DNA from: JBKPNX01 sp046732855
GTDB taxonomy: Bacteria > Pseudomonadota > Alphaproteobacteria > Geminicoccales > Geminicoccaceae
Reading direction: 5' to 3'
Assembly (NCBI GenBank): GCA_046732855.1
Contig: JBKPNX010000262.1
Coordinates: forward strand, 1-20,690
Length of the DNA stretch: 20,690 nt
Positions 9,383 to 16,508 of the stretch are shown one piece after another (position 1 is the stretch's first letter; each line of letters begins with the position of its first letter). A program made the position numbers and the translations under genes. Below the pieces are notes generated by a model. That model was not told the origin of the DNA. It saw nothing but the letters and a program-made list of their open reading frames with translations, and made no database searches.

Positions 9383-11353
9383 TCACACGTCGAGCTCGCC
9401 CGCGAGTCGGGCGTTCGCCTGGATGAAGGCGAGGCGCAGCTCGGGGCGGCGGCCCATCAGGCGCTCCACTAGGTCGCCGGCCAGATCGCCCGTTTCCGGG
9501 TCGATCCGCACCTGCTCGAGCCGGCGCGTCGCCGGGTCCATGGTGGTCTCGCGCAGCTGCCGCGCGGCCATCTCACCCAGCCCCTTGAAGCGGCTGAGCT
9601 CGACCTTTTTGCCGTTGAAGCGCTCGGCCATCAGCCGGTCCCGATCGGCCTCGTCGCGCGCATAGGCGACGTCGCCGCCGGCGCTGAGGCGGAACAGGGG
9701 CGGCTGCGCGAGATAGAGGTGCCCCGCCTCGATCAGCTGCGGCATCTCGCGGAAGAAGAAGGTCATCAGCAGCGCCGCGATGTGGGCGCCGTCGACGTCG
9801 GCGTCGGTCATGATGATGACCTTGTCGTAACGCAGCGCGTCCTCGCGATAGGTCTTGCCGTGGCCGCAGCCGAGCGCGTCGACCAAATCCGCGAGCTCCT
9901 TGTTCGCGCGCAGCTTGTCGGCGGTGGCACTGACCGCGTTCAGGATCTTGCCGCGCAGCGGCAGGATCGCCTGGATCTCGCGGATGCGCGCCTGCTTGGC
10001 CGAGCCGCCGGCGGAATCGCCCTCGACCAGGAAGATCTCGGTGCCGGCGCGGCCCTCGATCGAGCAGTCGGCGAGCTTGCCGGGCAGGCGCAGCCTGCGG
10101 GTCGCGGTCTTGCGCTCGACCTCCTTGGCCCGCCGCCGCGCGAGGCGCTCCTCGGCGCGGCCGTGCACATGCTCGAGCAGCGCGCGCCCGGCATCGCCGT
10201 GGCCGCTCAGCCAGTGGTCGAAGTGATCCTTGAGGCAGGCCTCGATCTGGCGGCCGGCCTCGGGCGCGACCAGCCGGTCCTTGGTCTGGCCCTGGAACTG
10301 CGGGTTCTGGATGAACACCGAGAGCAGCGCGCAGGCGCTGCCCAGCACGTCCTCAGGCGTGAGCTGGGCGACCTTCCTGGTCGCGCCGGTGAGCTCGCCA
10401 TAGGCGCGAAGCGCGCGCAGGAGGGCGCTGCGCAATGCCTGCTCGTGCGAGCCGCCCTGCGGGGTCGGTATGGTGTTGCAGTAGAAGCCGCTGTAGGGCT
10501 CCTCATCCAGCGGCCAGGCGATCGCCCATTCGACCCGGCCCCCGCCGTTGCCGAGCTCGGCCGCGCCGACGAAGGGCAGGTCCGAGACGCAGGCCCGTTC
10601 CGCCAAAGTCGCCTTGAGGAAGTCCTCGAGCCCGGCGGGGAAATGGAACACCTCGCGCGCCGGCACGTCGGTGCCGGCGACCAGCTCGGGATCGCACTGC
10701 CAGCGGATCTCGACGCCGCGGAACAGATACGCCTTGCTGCGCGCCATCCGGTGCACGACCGCCGGCCTGAACTGCGCGGCCGGACCGAAGATCTCCGGGT
10801 CGGGGCGCACCCGGATCGAGGTGCCCCGGCGGTTGGGAGTCGGGCCGAGGCGCTCGAGGGCGCCGGTGGGCCGGCCGCGCGCGTAGCTCTGGCGCCACAG
10901 CTCGCGATTGCGCGCCACCTCGACCACCAGCTCCTCGGCGAGCCCGTTGACCACGGACAGACCGACGCCGTGCAGCCCGCCCGCGGTCCGATAGACCTTG
11001 GCGCTGAACTTGCCGCCGGAATGCAGCGTGGTCAGGATCACCTCGAGCGCCGAGCGGTCGGGGAACTTGGGGTGGGGGTCGATCGGAATGCCGCGGCCGT
11101 TGTCGCGCACCGTGAGCGCGCCGTCGCTCTCCAGACGCACCTCGATCCAGGAGGCGTGGCCGGCGACCGCCTCGTCCATCGCGTTGTCGAGCAGCTCCGC
11201 CGCGAGATGATGGAGCGCGCGCTCGTCGGTGCCGCCGATGAACATGCCGGGGCGGCGGCGTACCGGCTCCAGGCCCTCGAGGACCTCGATGTCGGCGGCG
11301 GTGTAATCCTCGGGGGTCGCGGCGCGCGCCGCGCGCTGGACAAGATCGTGCAT
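9383..11353 (-). CDS. parE: DNA topoisomerase IV subunit B
   Basis: ParE supplies the ATPase of topoisomerase IV, which with ParC unlinks daughter chromosomes. The 656-aa protein has the GHKL ATPase at the N-terminus: YTAADIEVLEGLEPVRRRPG (17-36), ELLDNAMDEA (53-62, Glu53 and Asn57), DNGRGIPID (84-92) and YRTAGGLHGVGLSVVNGL. A transducer domain follows, then the TOPRIM segment with IFLVEGDSAGGSAKQAR and ILNAV, MTDADVDGAHI and the end RFKGLGEM. Length and the alphaproteobacterial-style short C-terminus without the GyrB insertion favour ParE over GyrB. ATG 11353 starts the family N-terminus; the frame is open back to 11578 but that part resembles spacer. On the minus strand TTGTCT (11394-11389) and a TATAAC-like element (near 11365) form a loose promoter with long spacing. 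parC is not in the window. Confidence 0.92.
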   Translation of the reverse strand: MHDLVQRAARAATPEDYTAADIEVLEGLEPVRRRPGMFIGGTDERALHHLAAELLDNAMDEAVAGHASWIEVRLESDGALTVRDNGRGIPIDPHPKFPDRSALEVILTTLHSGGKFSAKVYRTAGGLHGVGLSVVNGLAEELVVEVARNRELWRQSYARGRPTGALERLGPTPNRRGTSIRVRPDPEIFGPAAQFRPAVVHRMARSKAYLFRGVEIRWQCDPELVAGTDVPAREVFHFPAGLEDFLKATLAERACVSDLPFVGAAELGNGGGRVEWAIAWPLDEEPYSGFYCNTIPTPQGGSHEQALRSALLRALRAYGELTGATRKVAQLTPEDVLGSACALLSVFIQNPQFQGQTKDRLVAPEAGRQIEACLKDHFDHWLSGHGDAGRALLEHVHGRAEERLARRRAKEVERKTATRRLRLPGKLADCSIEGRAGTEIFLVEGDSAGGSAKQARIREIQAILPLRGKILNAVSATADKLRANKELADLVDALGCGHGKTYREDALRYDKVIIMTDADVDGAHIAALLMTFFFREMPQLIEAGHLYLAQPPLFRLSAGGDVAYARDEADRDRLMAERFNGKKVELSRFKGLGEMAARQLRETTMDPATRRLEQVRIDPETGDLAGDLVERLMGRRPELRLAFIQANARLAGELDV

Positions 11354-11468
11354 GGCGGCGTTATATGCCTCGGACGACCACTGAAGACAAGGTACTTTGG
11401 CACGACATCCGGTATGATGGGCTTGAGATAGCGCAAGATGTAGTCGTGAGCAGTCCCGTGGACAGCGG

Positions 11469-11924
11469 ATGAACGCCGCCCGTCTTACCCGACGCTGGCA
11501 AGAAGCCGCCGGCGATCCGGCGCGCATGGTCGAGGCGCTGGTCGACGAGATCAATGATCCGGCGACCGGACTCGTCACCCGCGACTTCCTGCGCGCCGAG
11601 CTGGCTCAGGTGCGCGAGGAGATCGCGACGCTGCGCGGCGAGCTCAAGTCGGAGATCACCGCGCTACGCGGCCAACTCAAGTCGGAGATCACCGCGCTAC
11701 GCGGCCAGCTCCAGTCGGAGATCGCCGCGGTACGTGGCGAGCTGAGGTCCGAGACAGCTTCCTTGCGTGGCGAAATCGCTGCTGTGCGTGGCGAAATCGC
11801 TGCTGTGCGTGGCGAGATCGCTGCTGTGCGCGGCGAGATCTGGCGGGTGGTCCTGACCGTGTTCGGGGCGCAGGTCGTGCTGATCGGAATTCTGGTGACG
11901 ATCCTGTTCCAGGTGCTGCGCTGA
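11469..11924 (+). CDS. Tail-anchored coiled-coil protein with 11- and 7-residue tandem repeats
   Basis: This is a 151-aa protein of unknown function. Residues 1-54 (including MVEALVDEINDPATGLVTRDF) are helical and non-repetitive. Residues 55-98 are four 11-residue repeats of the type LRGxLKSEITA, residues 99-126 four 7-residue repeats of the type VRGEIAA, and residues about 128-149 a single hydrophobic helix (VVLTVFGAQVVLIGILVTILF) close to the C-terminus, quoted here in shortened form VVLTVFGAQVVLI. The layout resembles CCDC90/DUF1640-like coiled-coil proteins anchored by their tail, which is a comparison of architecture and not a confirmed homology. The ATG at 11469 has no good Shine-Dalgarno. 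The thioesterase gene begins eight bases after the stop, so the two likely share a transcript. It diverges from parE. Confidence 0.7.
   Translation: MNAARLTRRWQEAAGDPARMVEALVDEINDPATGLVTRDFLRAELAQVREEIATLRGELKSEITALRGQLKSEITALRGQLQSEIAAVRGELRSETASLRGEIAAVRGEIAAVRGEIAAVRGEIWRVVLTVFGAQVVLIGILVTILFQVLR
11631..11846 (+). repeat. In-frame tandem repeats: 4 x 33 bp then 4 x 21 bp
   Basis: Four 33-bp units begin at 11631, 11664, 11697 and 11730; the first three are nearly identical (shared core CTCAAGTCGGAGATCACCGCG in the first two). Four 21-bp units begin at 11763, 11784, 11805 and 11826; the first three share GCGTGGCGA(A/G)ATCGCTGCT with only one or two differences. All lie in frame within the coiled-coil gene and encode hendecad (11-residue) and heptad (7-residue) coiled-coil units. 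The high identity, including silent positions, points to recent slippage or unequal crossing-over. Confidence 0.9.
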
Positions 11925-11932
11925 GATCGACC

Positions 11933-12349
11933 GTGCCCGAGCAGCTGACCGACCGGCGGAACGAGAATCGCGGCGAGCCGGCGGTGCGCACGCTCGCCAT
12001 GCCTGCGGACACCAATCCGCCGGGCGACATCTTCGGCGGCTGGGTGCTGGCGCAGATGGACCTCGCTGCCGGCATCGTCGCCCATCAGCGCGCGCGCAGC
12101 CGGGTCGTCACCGCGGCGCTGGACGGCATGTCGTTCCACCGCCCGGTCTACGTCGGCGACCTGGTCAGCTGCTACGCCAAGGTCATTCGCGTCGGGCGCA
12201 CCTCGATGACGGTGCAGGTCGACACCTACGCGCGGCGCGGCCGCACCGGCGAGGAGGTGAAGGTCACCGAGGGTCGCTTCACCCTGGTTGCGATCGACGA
12301 GAAAGGGTGCCCGCGCCCGGTGCCCCCGGAGCAGCCCGACCAGCGGTAA
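11933..12349 (+). CDS. YciA-like acyl-CoA thioesterase (hotdog fold)
   Basis: Enzymes of this family hydrolyse acyl-CoA to free acid and CoA in the cytoplasm. The 138-aa protein is a single hotdog domain of normal length for YciA/BFIT-type proteins. Family features are the PADTNPPGDIFGGWVLAQMDLAAG segment (quoted shorter: NPPGDIFGGWVLAQMDLAAG, residues 28-47), in which Asp43 corresponds to the catalytic Asp of YciA, then TAALDGMSFHRPVYVGDLV and the strand MTVQVDTYAR. The start is GTG 11933, eight bases after the coiled-coil gene; no later in-frame start would preserve the N-terminal strand. Substrate range cannot be read from the sequence. It converges on the deacetylase gene, with five bases between the stops. 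Confidence 0.88.
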   Translation: MPEQLTDRRNENRGEPAVRTLAMPADTNPPGDIFGGWVLAQMDLAAGIVAHQRARSRVVTAALDGMSFHRPVYVGDLVSCYAKVIRVGRTSMTVQVDTYARRGRTGEEVKVTEGRFTLVAIDEKGCPRPVPPEQPDQR

Positions 12350-12354
12350 GGGGC

Positions 12355-13197
12355 TCAGGCGGTCGCGGGTTCAGCCCGGGCGAGGAACTCGTCCACGGCG
12401 TCCTCCAGCGCGAGGAACGCCGCGCCCAGCTCGATCAGCCCGAGGATCAAGCGCTCCAGCATCATCATGCGGTGGCCGCGGCCGATCACGCACGGGTGGA
12501 AGGTGTAGGTCAGCACCCCCCAATCGGTCGTGCGCGTCATGTACAGGAAGTCGTCCAGCCAGTTCTGCAGCACGCCACCGGTCGCCATCAGGCCCTGCAG
12601 AATGGCCTCTTTGGTGCGCACGAACTCGAAATGCGGATAGTCGTCGAGGCTCCAGCTGATCGGCATCTCGACCAGCCGGGTCGGCTCGCCGAACCGGACC
12701 GGCTCCTCGAGTTCAATGATGTCGCCCCGGCGCGCCCGATACGGCGTGTGATCATCGCCCATCATGCTGGAATCATAGTCGAACCCCTGCTCGAGCAGCA
12801 GCTCGATGGTGTGCGGGCTCAGGTCCCACGACGGCGAGCGGTAACCGCGCGCCGGGCGACCGCGCAGCCTCTCGATCGCGCGGTTGCCGAGCACCAGCCC
12901 CTCCGCCTCCTTGGCGCGGGACAGCGTCGCCGGCGGCATGTGGGTCCAGCCGTGGTGACCGATCTCGTGACCTTGCGCGACGACCCGCGTGCAGACCTCG
13001 GGATAGGTCTCGATGACCACCCCCGGAATGAACCAAGTGCTGCGGATCGCATACCTGTCGAGCAACGCCAGAATCCGTCCGGCGCCGATGATGCCGAACT
13101 CGCCCCGCGAGACCGGCGTCGGCGTGGTCATGCCGCGCGCCACCCAGCCCGACATCGCGTCGAGATCGAAGGTGAGACACGCGACGTGCCGGGGAAT
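12355..13197 (-). CDS. Polysaccharide deacetylase (NodB-type) family protein, HP0310/PuuE-like
   Basis: NodB-fold enzymes remove N- or O-acetyl groups from glycans, and some relatives (PuuE) open cyclic amides. From an ATT start at 13197 the protein has 280 aa, the length expected for the HP0310/PuuE-like clade. Visible motifs are LTFDLDA (8-14, Asp11/Asp13), a G-rich SRGEFGIIGAGRIL segment, TWFIPG (54-59), the metal motif GHEIGHHGWTH (76-86, His77 to His82 and His86 candidates) and RGYRSPSWDLS (118-127). There is no signal peptide, so a cytoplasmic role is possible. The start is problematic: the only standard in-frame codon upstream is TTG 13311, without a ribosome site, whereas AAGGAG (13212-13207) sits nine bases before the in-frame ATT just where family members begin. 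Deacetylase versus amidase activity cannot be decided. Confidence 0.8.
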   Translation of the reverse strand: MPRHVACLTFDLDAMSGWVARGMTTPTPVSRGEFGIIGAGRILALLDRYAIRSTWFIPGVVIETYPEVCTRVVAQGHEIGHHGWTHMPPATLSRAKEAEGLVLGNRAIERLRGRPARGYRSPSWDLSPHTIELLLEQGFDYDSSMMGDDHTPYRARRGDIIELEEPVRFGEPTRLVEMPISWSLDDYPHFEFVRTKEAILQGLMATGGVLQNWLDDFLYMTRTTDWGVLTYTFHPCVIGRGHRMMMLERLILGLIELGAAFLALEDAVDEFLARAEPATA

Positions 13198-13206
13198 GGC
13201 CCTGGT

Positions 13207-13212
13207 CTCCTT
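13207..13212 (-). promoter_or_regulatory. Strong Shine-Dalgarno AAGGAG before a non-standard start codon
   Basis: On the minus strand AAGGAG is followed after nine bases (ACCAGGGCC) by ATT in the deacetylase frame. No ATG, GTG or TTG lies within the usual distance in that frame. The site decides the preferred start at 13197 if ATT initiation is accepted. Confidence 0.45.
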
Positions 13213-13610
13213 AACTGTGGCGAGGTTCTTCCCAAAACGGCCTCGGATGCGGCCGCCTCTGTCGGCGCGAATCGGCGCGTGCAGCTTGCTCCCGAGGGGG
13301 CTGGGGGTCAATCCGGCGCAAAAGATGATCCGGGCTTATCGGTCGAGAATCTCAGCGGTCGAAGCGCCATGGTCGACCGCACAGCTGGGCGACGTCCACC
13401 TTTTCAATTGGCGACGCAATTCCGCTGCGAGGGGCGGACTGCTCGCGGATTCCAGCCATGGCTCCGCACGACCTCAAGCGACTTGACTCCCGCATCGCAC
13501 AGCAGGTGGGCAGGCCGTCGCAATGATGAGACCGCATCGGCTGGAACGCGGGGCGCGGTCCGGCGTTGTCCCTCAAGGCACGGCGGGTAGCACAGTGCAT
13601 GCCCGGGCTA
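13213..13610. other. Non-coding region between divergent deacetylase and cfa
   Basis: About 400 bases without a recognisable gene. Short frames on both strands give no family motif. If the deacetylase began at TTG 13311, the first 100 bases would be coding. The right end carries the proposed cfa promoter. No hairpin terminator, tRNA or repeat is evident. Confidence 0.5.
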
Positions 13611-13638
13611 TTGTCAGGGCGGGCCGATCGCGTAACAT
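13611..13638 (+). promoter_or_regulatory. Possible sigma-70 promoter of cfa
   Basis: TTGTCA (13611-13616) and TAACAT (13633-13638) are separated by 16 bases, 61 bases before the cfa ATG. The -35 matches the TTGACA consensus at five of six positions and the -10 keeps TA and the final T. It is the best promoter-like pair in this intergenic region, but promoter rules in alphaproteobacteria are loose. Confidence 0.4.
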
Positions 13639-13698
13639 GGCGCGCAACCACTTGAACGAAGGGCAGGATCGCCAAGATCGCAGCGGGGAGCAGGTCGC

Positions 13699-14934
13699 AT
13701 GTTGCTTTCCGGGTTCGCCAAGGGGGTCATCGGGGAAGGCGATCTGACGATCATCGACGCCGCCGGCCGGCGTCATCACGTCGGGGATGGTCAGGGGCCA
13801 CGAGTCGTCATCCGGCTGCACGACAAGGCCCTGCATCATCAACTGGTCATCGATCCCTACCTTGCGGTCGGCGAGGCCTACATGGCTGGCACGCTGACCC
13901 TCGAGCAAGGCTCGCTTTACGATTTTCTCGAAATCTGCACGGCCAACGCCCAGCGGGTCGGCGCCCATCCGATGAGCCGGGCGGTCGATGCGCTCAACCG
14001 TCTCCTGCGCCGGATCCATCAATACAATCCGGTCCACCGCGCCCGGGCCAACGCCGCGCATCACTACGACCTCTCCGGCACCCTGTACGGCCTGTTCCTG
14101 GATAGCGACCGCCAGTATTCGTGCGCCTATTTCAGCCATGAGCATGACGACCTGGACCTGGCGCAGCGTGACAAGAAGCGCCATCTCGCGGCCAAGCTGC
14201 TCCTGCAGCCCGGCGTGCGGGTCCTCGACATCGGCTCGGGCTGGGGCGGGCTCGCGCTCTCCTTGGCAGAAGCGGGCGCCGGCGAGGTCGTCGGCATCAC
14301 GCTGTCGGAGGAGCAGCTCAAGGTCAGCCGGGAACGCGCCGCGCGCGCCGGTCTCGCGGATCGCGTGCGCTTCGAGCTGTGCGATTACCGCGTGGCCGGC
14401 GCGAGGTTCGGCAGGTTCGATCGGATCGTGTCGGTCGGCATGTTCGAGCACGTCGGCGTCCGGCACTATCCCGAGTTCTTCGCTTCGGTCAGCGATCTGT
14501 TGATTGAGGACGGCGTCGCGCTGCTGCATTCGATCGGCCGTTCCGACGGGCCCAGCACGACCAGTCCCTGGGTCCGCAAGTACATCTTCCCGGGCGGCTA
14601 CGCGCCGGCGTTGTCCGAGGTGCTGCCGGTGGTCGAGCAGGCCGGTCTATGGGTCACCGACATCGAGATCCTGCGCCTGCATTACGCCAAGACCCTGCGC
14701 CTGTGGCGCGATCGGTTCGCCGCCAATCGCGTCCGCATCGCGGCGCTGTACGACGAGCGTTTCTGTCGGCTGTGGGAATTCTATCTGGCCAGCGCCGAGC
14801 TCAGCTTCCGCCGCTTGGGCCACATGGTGTTCCAGGCTCAGCTGGCCAAGCGCCAGGACGCGGTGCCGCTCACCCGCGACTACATCACCGATTGGGAACG
14901 CAACCAGCTCGAGGCGGCGATCGCGGCCGAGTGA
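13699..14934 (+). CDS. cfa: Cyclopropane-fatty-acyl-phospholipid synthase
   Basis: CFA synthase transfers a methylene group from S-adenosylmethionine to the double bond of membrane phospholipid acyl chains, a stress and stationary-phase change in many bacteria. The 411-aa protein has the N-terminal lipid-binding domain (VGEAYMAGTLTLEQGSLYDFL at 57-77, quoted shorter as GEAYMAGTLTLEQG), then HHYDLSGTLYGLFLD (121-135), YSCAYF (140-145, Cys142 matching the active-site cysteine region), the SAM-binding VLDIGSGWGG (175-184), GITLSEEQ, SVGMFEHVG (245-253, Glu250), and YIFPGGYAP. The C-terminus with LRLHYAKTLRLW is also typical. GGGGAG at 13685-13690 lies eight bases before ATG 13699. It is transcribed alone, with a possible promoter at 13611-13638. 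Length is slightly above the E. coli 382 aa. Confidence 0.93.
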   Translation: MLLSGFAKGVIGEGDLTIIDAAGRRHHVGDGQGPRVVIRLHDKALHHQLVIDPYLAVGEAYMAGTLTLEQGSLYDFLEICTANAQRVGAHPMSRAVDALNRLLRRIHQYNPVHRARANAAHHYDLSGTLYGLFLDSDRQYSCAYFSHEHDDLDLAQRDKKRHLAAKLLLQPGVRVLDIGSGWGGLALSLAEAGAGEVVGITLSEEQLKVSRERAARAGLADRVRFELCDYRVAGARFGRFDRIVSVGMFEHVGVRHYPEFFASVSDLLIEDGVALLHSIGRSDGPSTTSPWVRKYIFPGGYAPALSEVLPVVEQAGLWVTDIEILRLHYAKTLRLWRDRFAANRVRIAALYDERFCRLWEFYLASAELSFRRLGHMVFQAQLAKRQDAVPLTRDYITDWERNQLEAAIAAE

Positions 14935-14984
14935 GGCTCGAGCCGACGGTGCTCGCGCGCGGCGAATGGCGGCGCCGACCAAAA

Positions 14985-15375
14985 CGCTTCGAGTTACGAC
15001 CGCAGCAACACCGCAGTCGACAGAGCGCTCCTCCGCCCAGAGGAACTCGCGCGTGCGCAGCGCGTCGGGGACCGCCTCAGTCTCGAACGGGCCCCCTGCT
15101 CGACCGCCTGCGCCCAGACCTGCAACGCCGCGTGCGTTCGGAGGCCGCGAGCGGCCGGTGTGCTTAGCTGCGATCGCGGCCGCCTCGGAATCACCCGGCA
15201 ACGGACACAGCGCCATGAATATCCCGTCAGAAGCCCGGCCGGCGATCAGCCCGAAATTTCATCGCTGCTGCCAGCGCCGCCGACCAGTTGTATATGGTAG
15301 CCCCGGTCTCGTGCCTGACGGACGATAGCGGTCTGACGGTTCTTGTCGTGATCTCATTCAAGTACAGGGCCGCGC
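14985..15375 (-). pseudogene. Decayed 3' portion of a third branched-chain-type periplasmic binding protein
   Basis: On the minus strand this stretch aligns with the C-terminal third of the intact binding-protein gene beside it. Clear matches are the blocks CGACCGCCTGCGCCCAGACC (shared with 15570-15589 region, protein AALQVWAQAVE versus AAFQVWAQAVE), FETEAVPDALRTREF versus FETPAVAEALRVGEF in another frame, CCGGCGATCAGCCCGAA (GLIAG) at 15238-15254, and AGTACAGG near 15360, in the same order and spacing as in the intact gene. Frames change at least once, and no complete reading frame or N-terminus is present. The relic ends where the intact paralogue ends, which indicates a tandem duplicate that decayed or was truncated. 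Confidence 0.7.
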
Positions 15376-15381
15376 TTCGTC

Positions 15382-16494
15382 TCACTCGGTGAGCTTGCCC
15401 GGTTCTACTGGTGCAAACTTGCCGTCTTTCCAGACGTTCCAGACGAAAGTCTCGTAGCCGGTGACATCGCCCTTCTCATCGAAGCCGATCCGGCCGAGGG
15501 CGGTGTCGAACTCGCCCACGCGCAGTGCCTCGGCGACTGCCGGGGTCTCGAACGTGCCCGCCTTCTCGACCGCCTGCGCCCAGACCTGGAAAGCGGCATA
15601 CGTCGTGATCGGAGGCTGGAGGATGTCGGAAAACCTTCGCCTTAGCTCGGCCGCTTGAGCGTTCGCCGGCACGGGCGGATAGGTCATTAGCGTACCGTCC
15701 GAGGTCGGGCCGGCGATCAGCCCGAAGTCCTCATTACTGATCCCATCGCCCGTGACGAGTTGCAGCTCGTAGCCGTGCTCGCCCGCTTGGCGGATCAGCA
15801 GCGCCGCCTCATGCTGATAGCCGCCGAAGTACAGGACCTCGACGCCCGTGGACCGCATCTTCTCCACGATGTCCCAGTAGTCGGCCTTGCCCGGCTCTAT
15901 CGCTTCGAACATCGCTTCCGCGATACCGTGCTGGTTGAGCTGTTTCCTGGTCTCCTCGGCGAGGCCTTTGCCATAGGCCTGGCCATCGTGGAGAATGGCA
16001 ATGCGCTTGTTTCCCCAGCGTTCGGCGAGAAGATCACCTGCGATCCGGCCCTGGAGGTCGTCCCGGCCAACGACGCGGAACACGTTGGTGAAGCCCTGAT
16101 CGGTGAGCTTCGGGTTGGTGGCAAAGTTCGACATCATCAGGAGCTCGGCGTCGGCATAAACCTTCGAGGCGGGGATTGCCGCACCCGAGCACTGGTGGCC
16201 AAACACCGCGACGACCCCGGCGGCGACCAGCTTGTTGGCAGCGGCGACGGCCTGCTCGCCATCGCAATAGTCGTCGGCGGTGATCAGCTCGATTTGCTCG
16301 CCAAGCACGCCGCCCTTGGCGTTGAGATCCGCAACCGCAGCCTCGGCGCCGCGCTGCGTATCGCCGCCCGCCCAACCCATGGGTCCGGTCAACGGCGCCG
16401 CGAGGCCGATCCGGACCTCGGCACGTGTCGACGAAACGCTCGCCGTCATGCCCAAAATGACTGCTAGGGGAACCAGGGATTTCACGAGCTTCAT
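15382..16494 (-). CDS. Branched-chain amino acid-type ABC transporter substrate-binding protein, copy 1
   Basis: This is a periplasmic type I binding protein of the LivJ/HAAT class, 370 aa. The start ATG 16494 has GGGAG six bases upstream and opens a Sec signal peptide (MKLVKSLVPLAVILGM, likely cleavage after STRA at about residue 25). The mature part begins VRIGLAAPLTGPMGWAG; AVADLNAKGGVLGEQIELI, VFGHQCSGAAIPAS, NPKLTDQGFTNVFRVVGRDD (21 residues shortened here to KLTDQGFTNVFRVVGRDD) and AILHDGQAYGKGLAEE are hallmarks of the family. The ligand is unknown; LivJ-like proteins bind Leu/Ile/Val but also amides, urea or aromatics. The gene lies 14 bases after copy 2 and is almost certainly co-transcribed with it. 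No permease or ATPase genes are adjacent. Confidence 0.88.
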   Translation of the reverse strand: MKLVKSLVPLAVILGMTASVSSTRAEVRIGLAAPLTGPMGWAGGDTQRGAEAAVADLNAKGGVLGEQIELITADDYCDGEQAVAAANKLVAAGVVAVFGHQCSGAAIPASKVYADAELLMMSNFATNPKLTDQGFTNVFRVVGRDDLQGRIAGDLLAERWGNKRIAILHDGQAYGKGLAEETRKQLNQHGIAEAMFEAIEPGKADYWDIVEKMRSTGVEVLYFGGYQHEAALLIRQAGEHGYELQLVTGDGISNEDFGLIAGPTSDGTLMTYPPVPANAQAAELRRRFSDILQPPITTYAAFQVWAQAVEKAGTFETPAVAEALRVGEFDTALGRIGFDEKGDVTGYETFVWNVWKDGKFAPVEPGKLTE

Positions 16495-16508
16495 CGCTAT
16501 CTCCCGGA

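Noticed and set aside
9719..11431. 570-codon frame on the + strand opposite parE
   Set aside because: It mirrors the parE codons and gives a low-complexity Arg/Ala/Leu product; a typical shadow in GC-rich DNA.
11354..11578. Upstream extension of ParE
   Set aside because: The extra 75 residues have no family similarity and would cover the start of the divergent coiled-coil gene.
11631..11846. Repeats considered as a CRISPR array
   Set aside because: Units are directly adjacent without spacers, in frame and coding.
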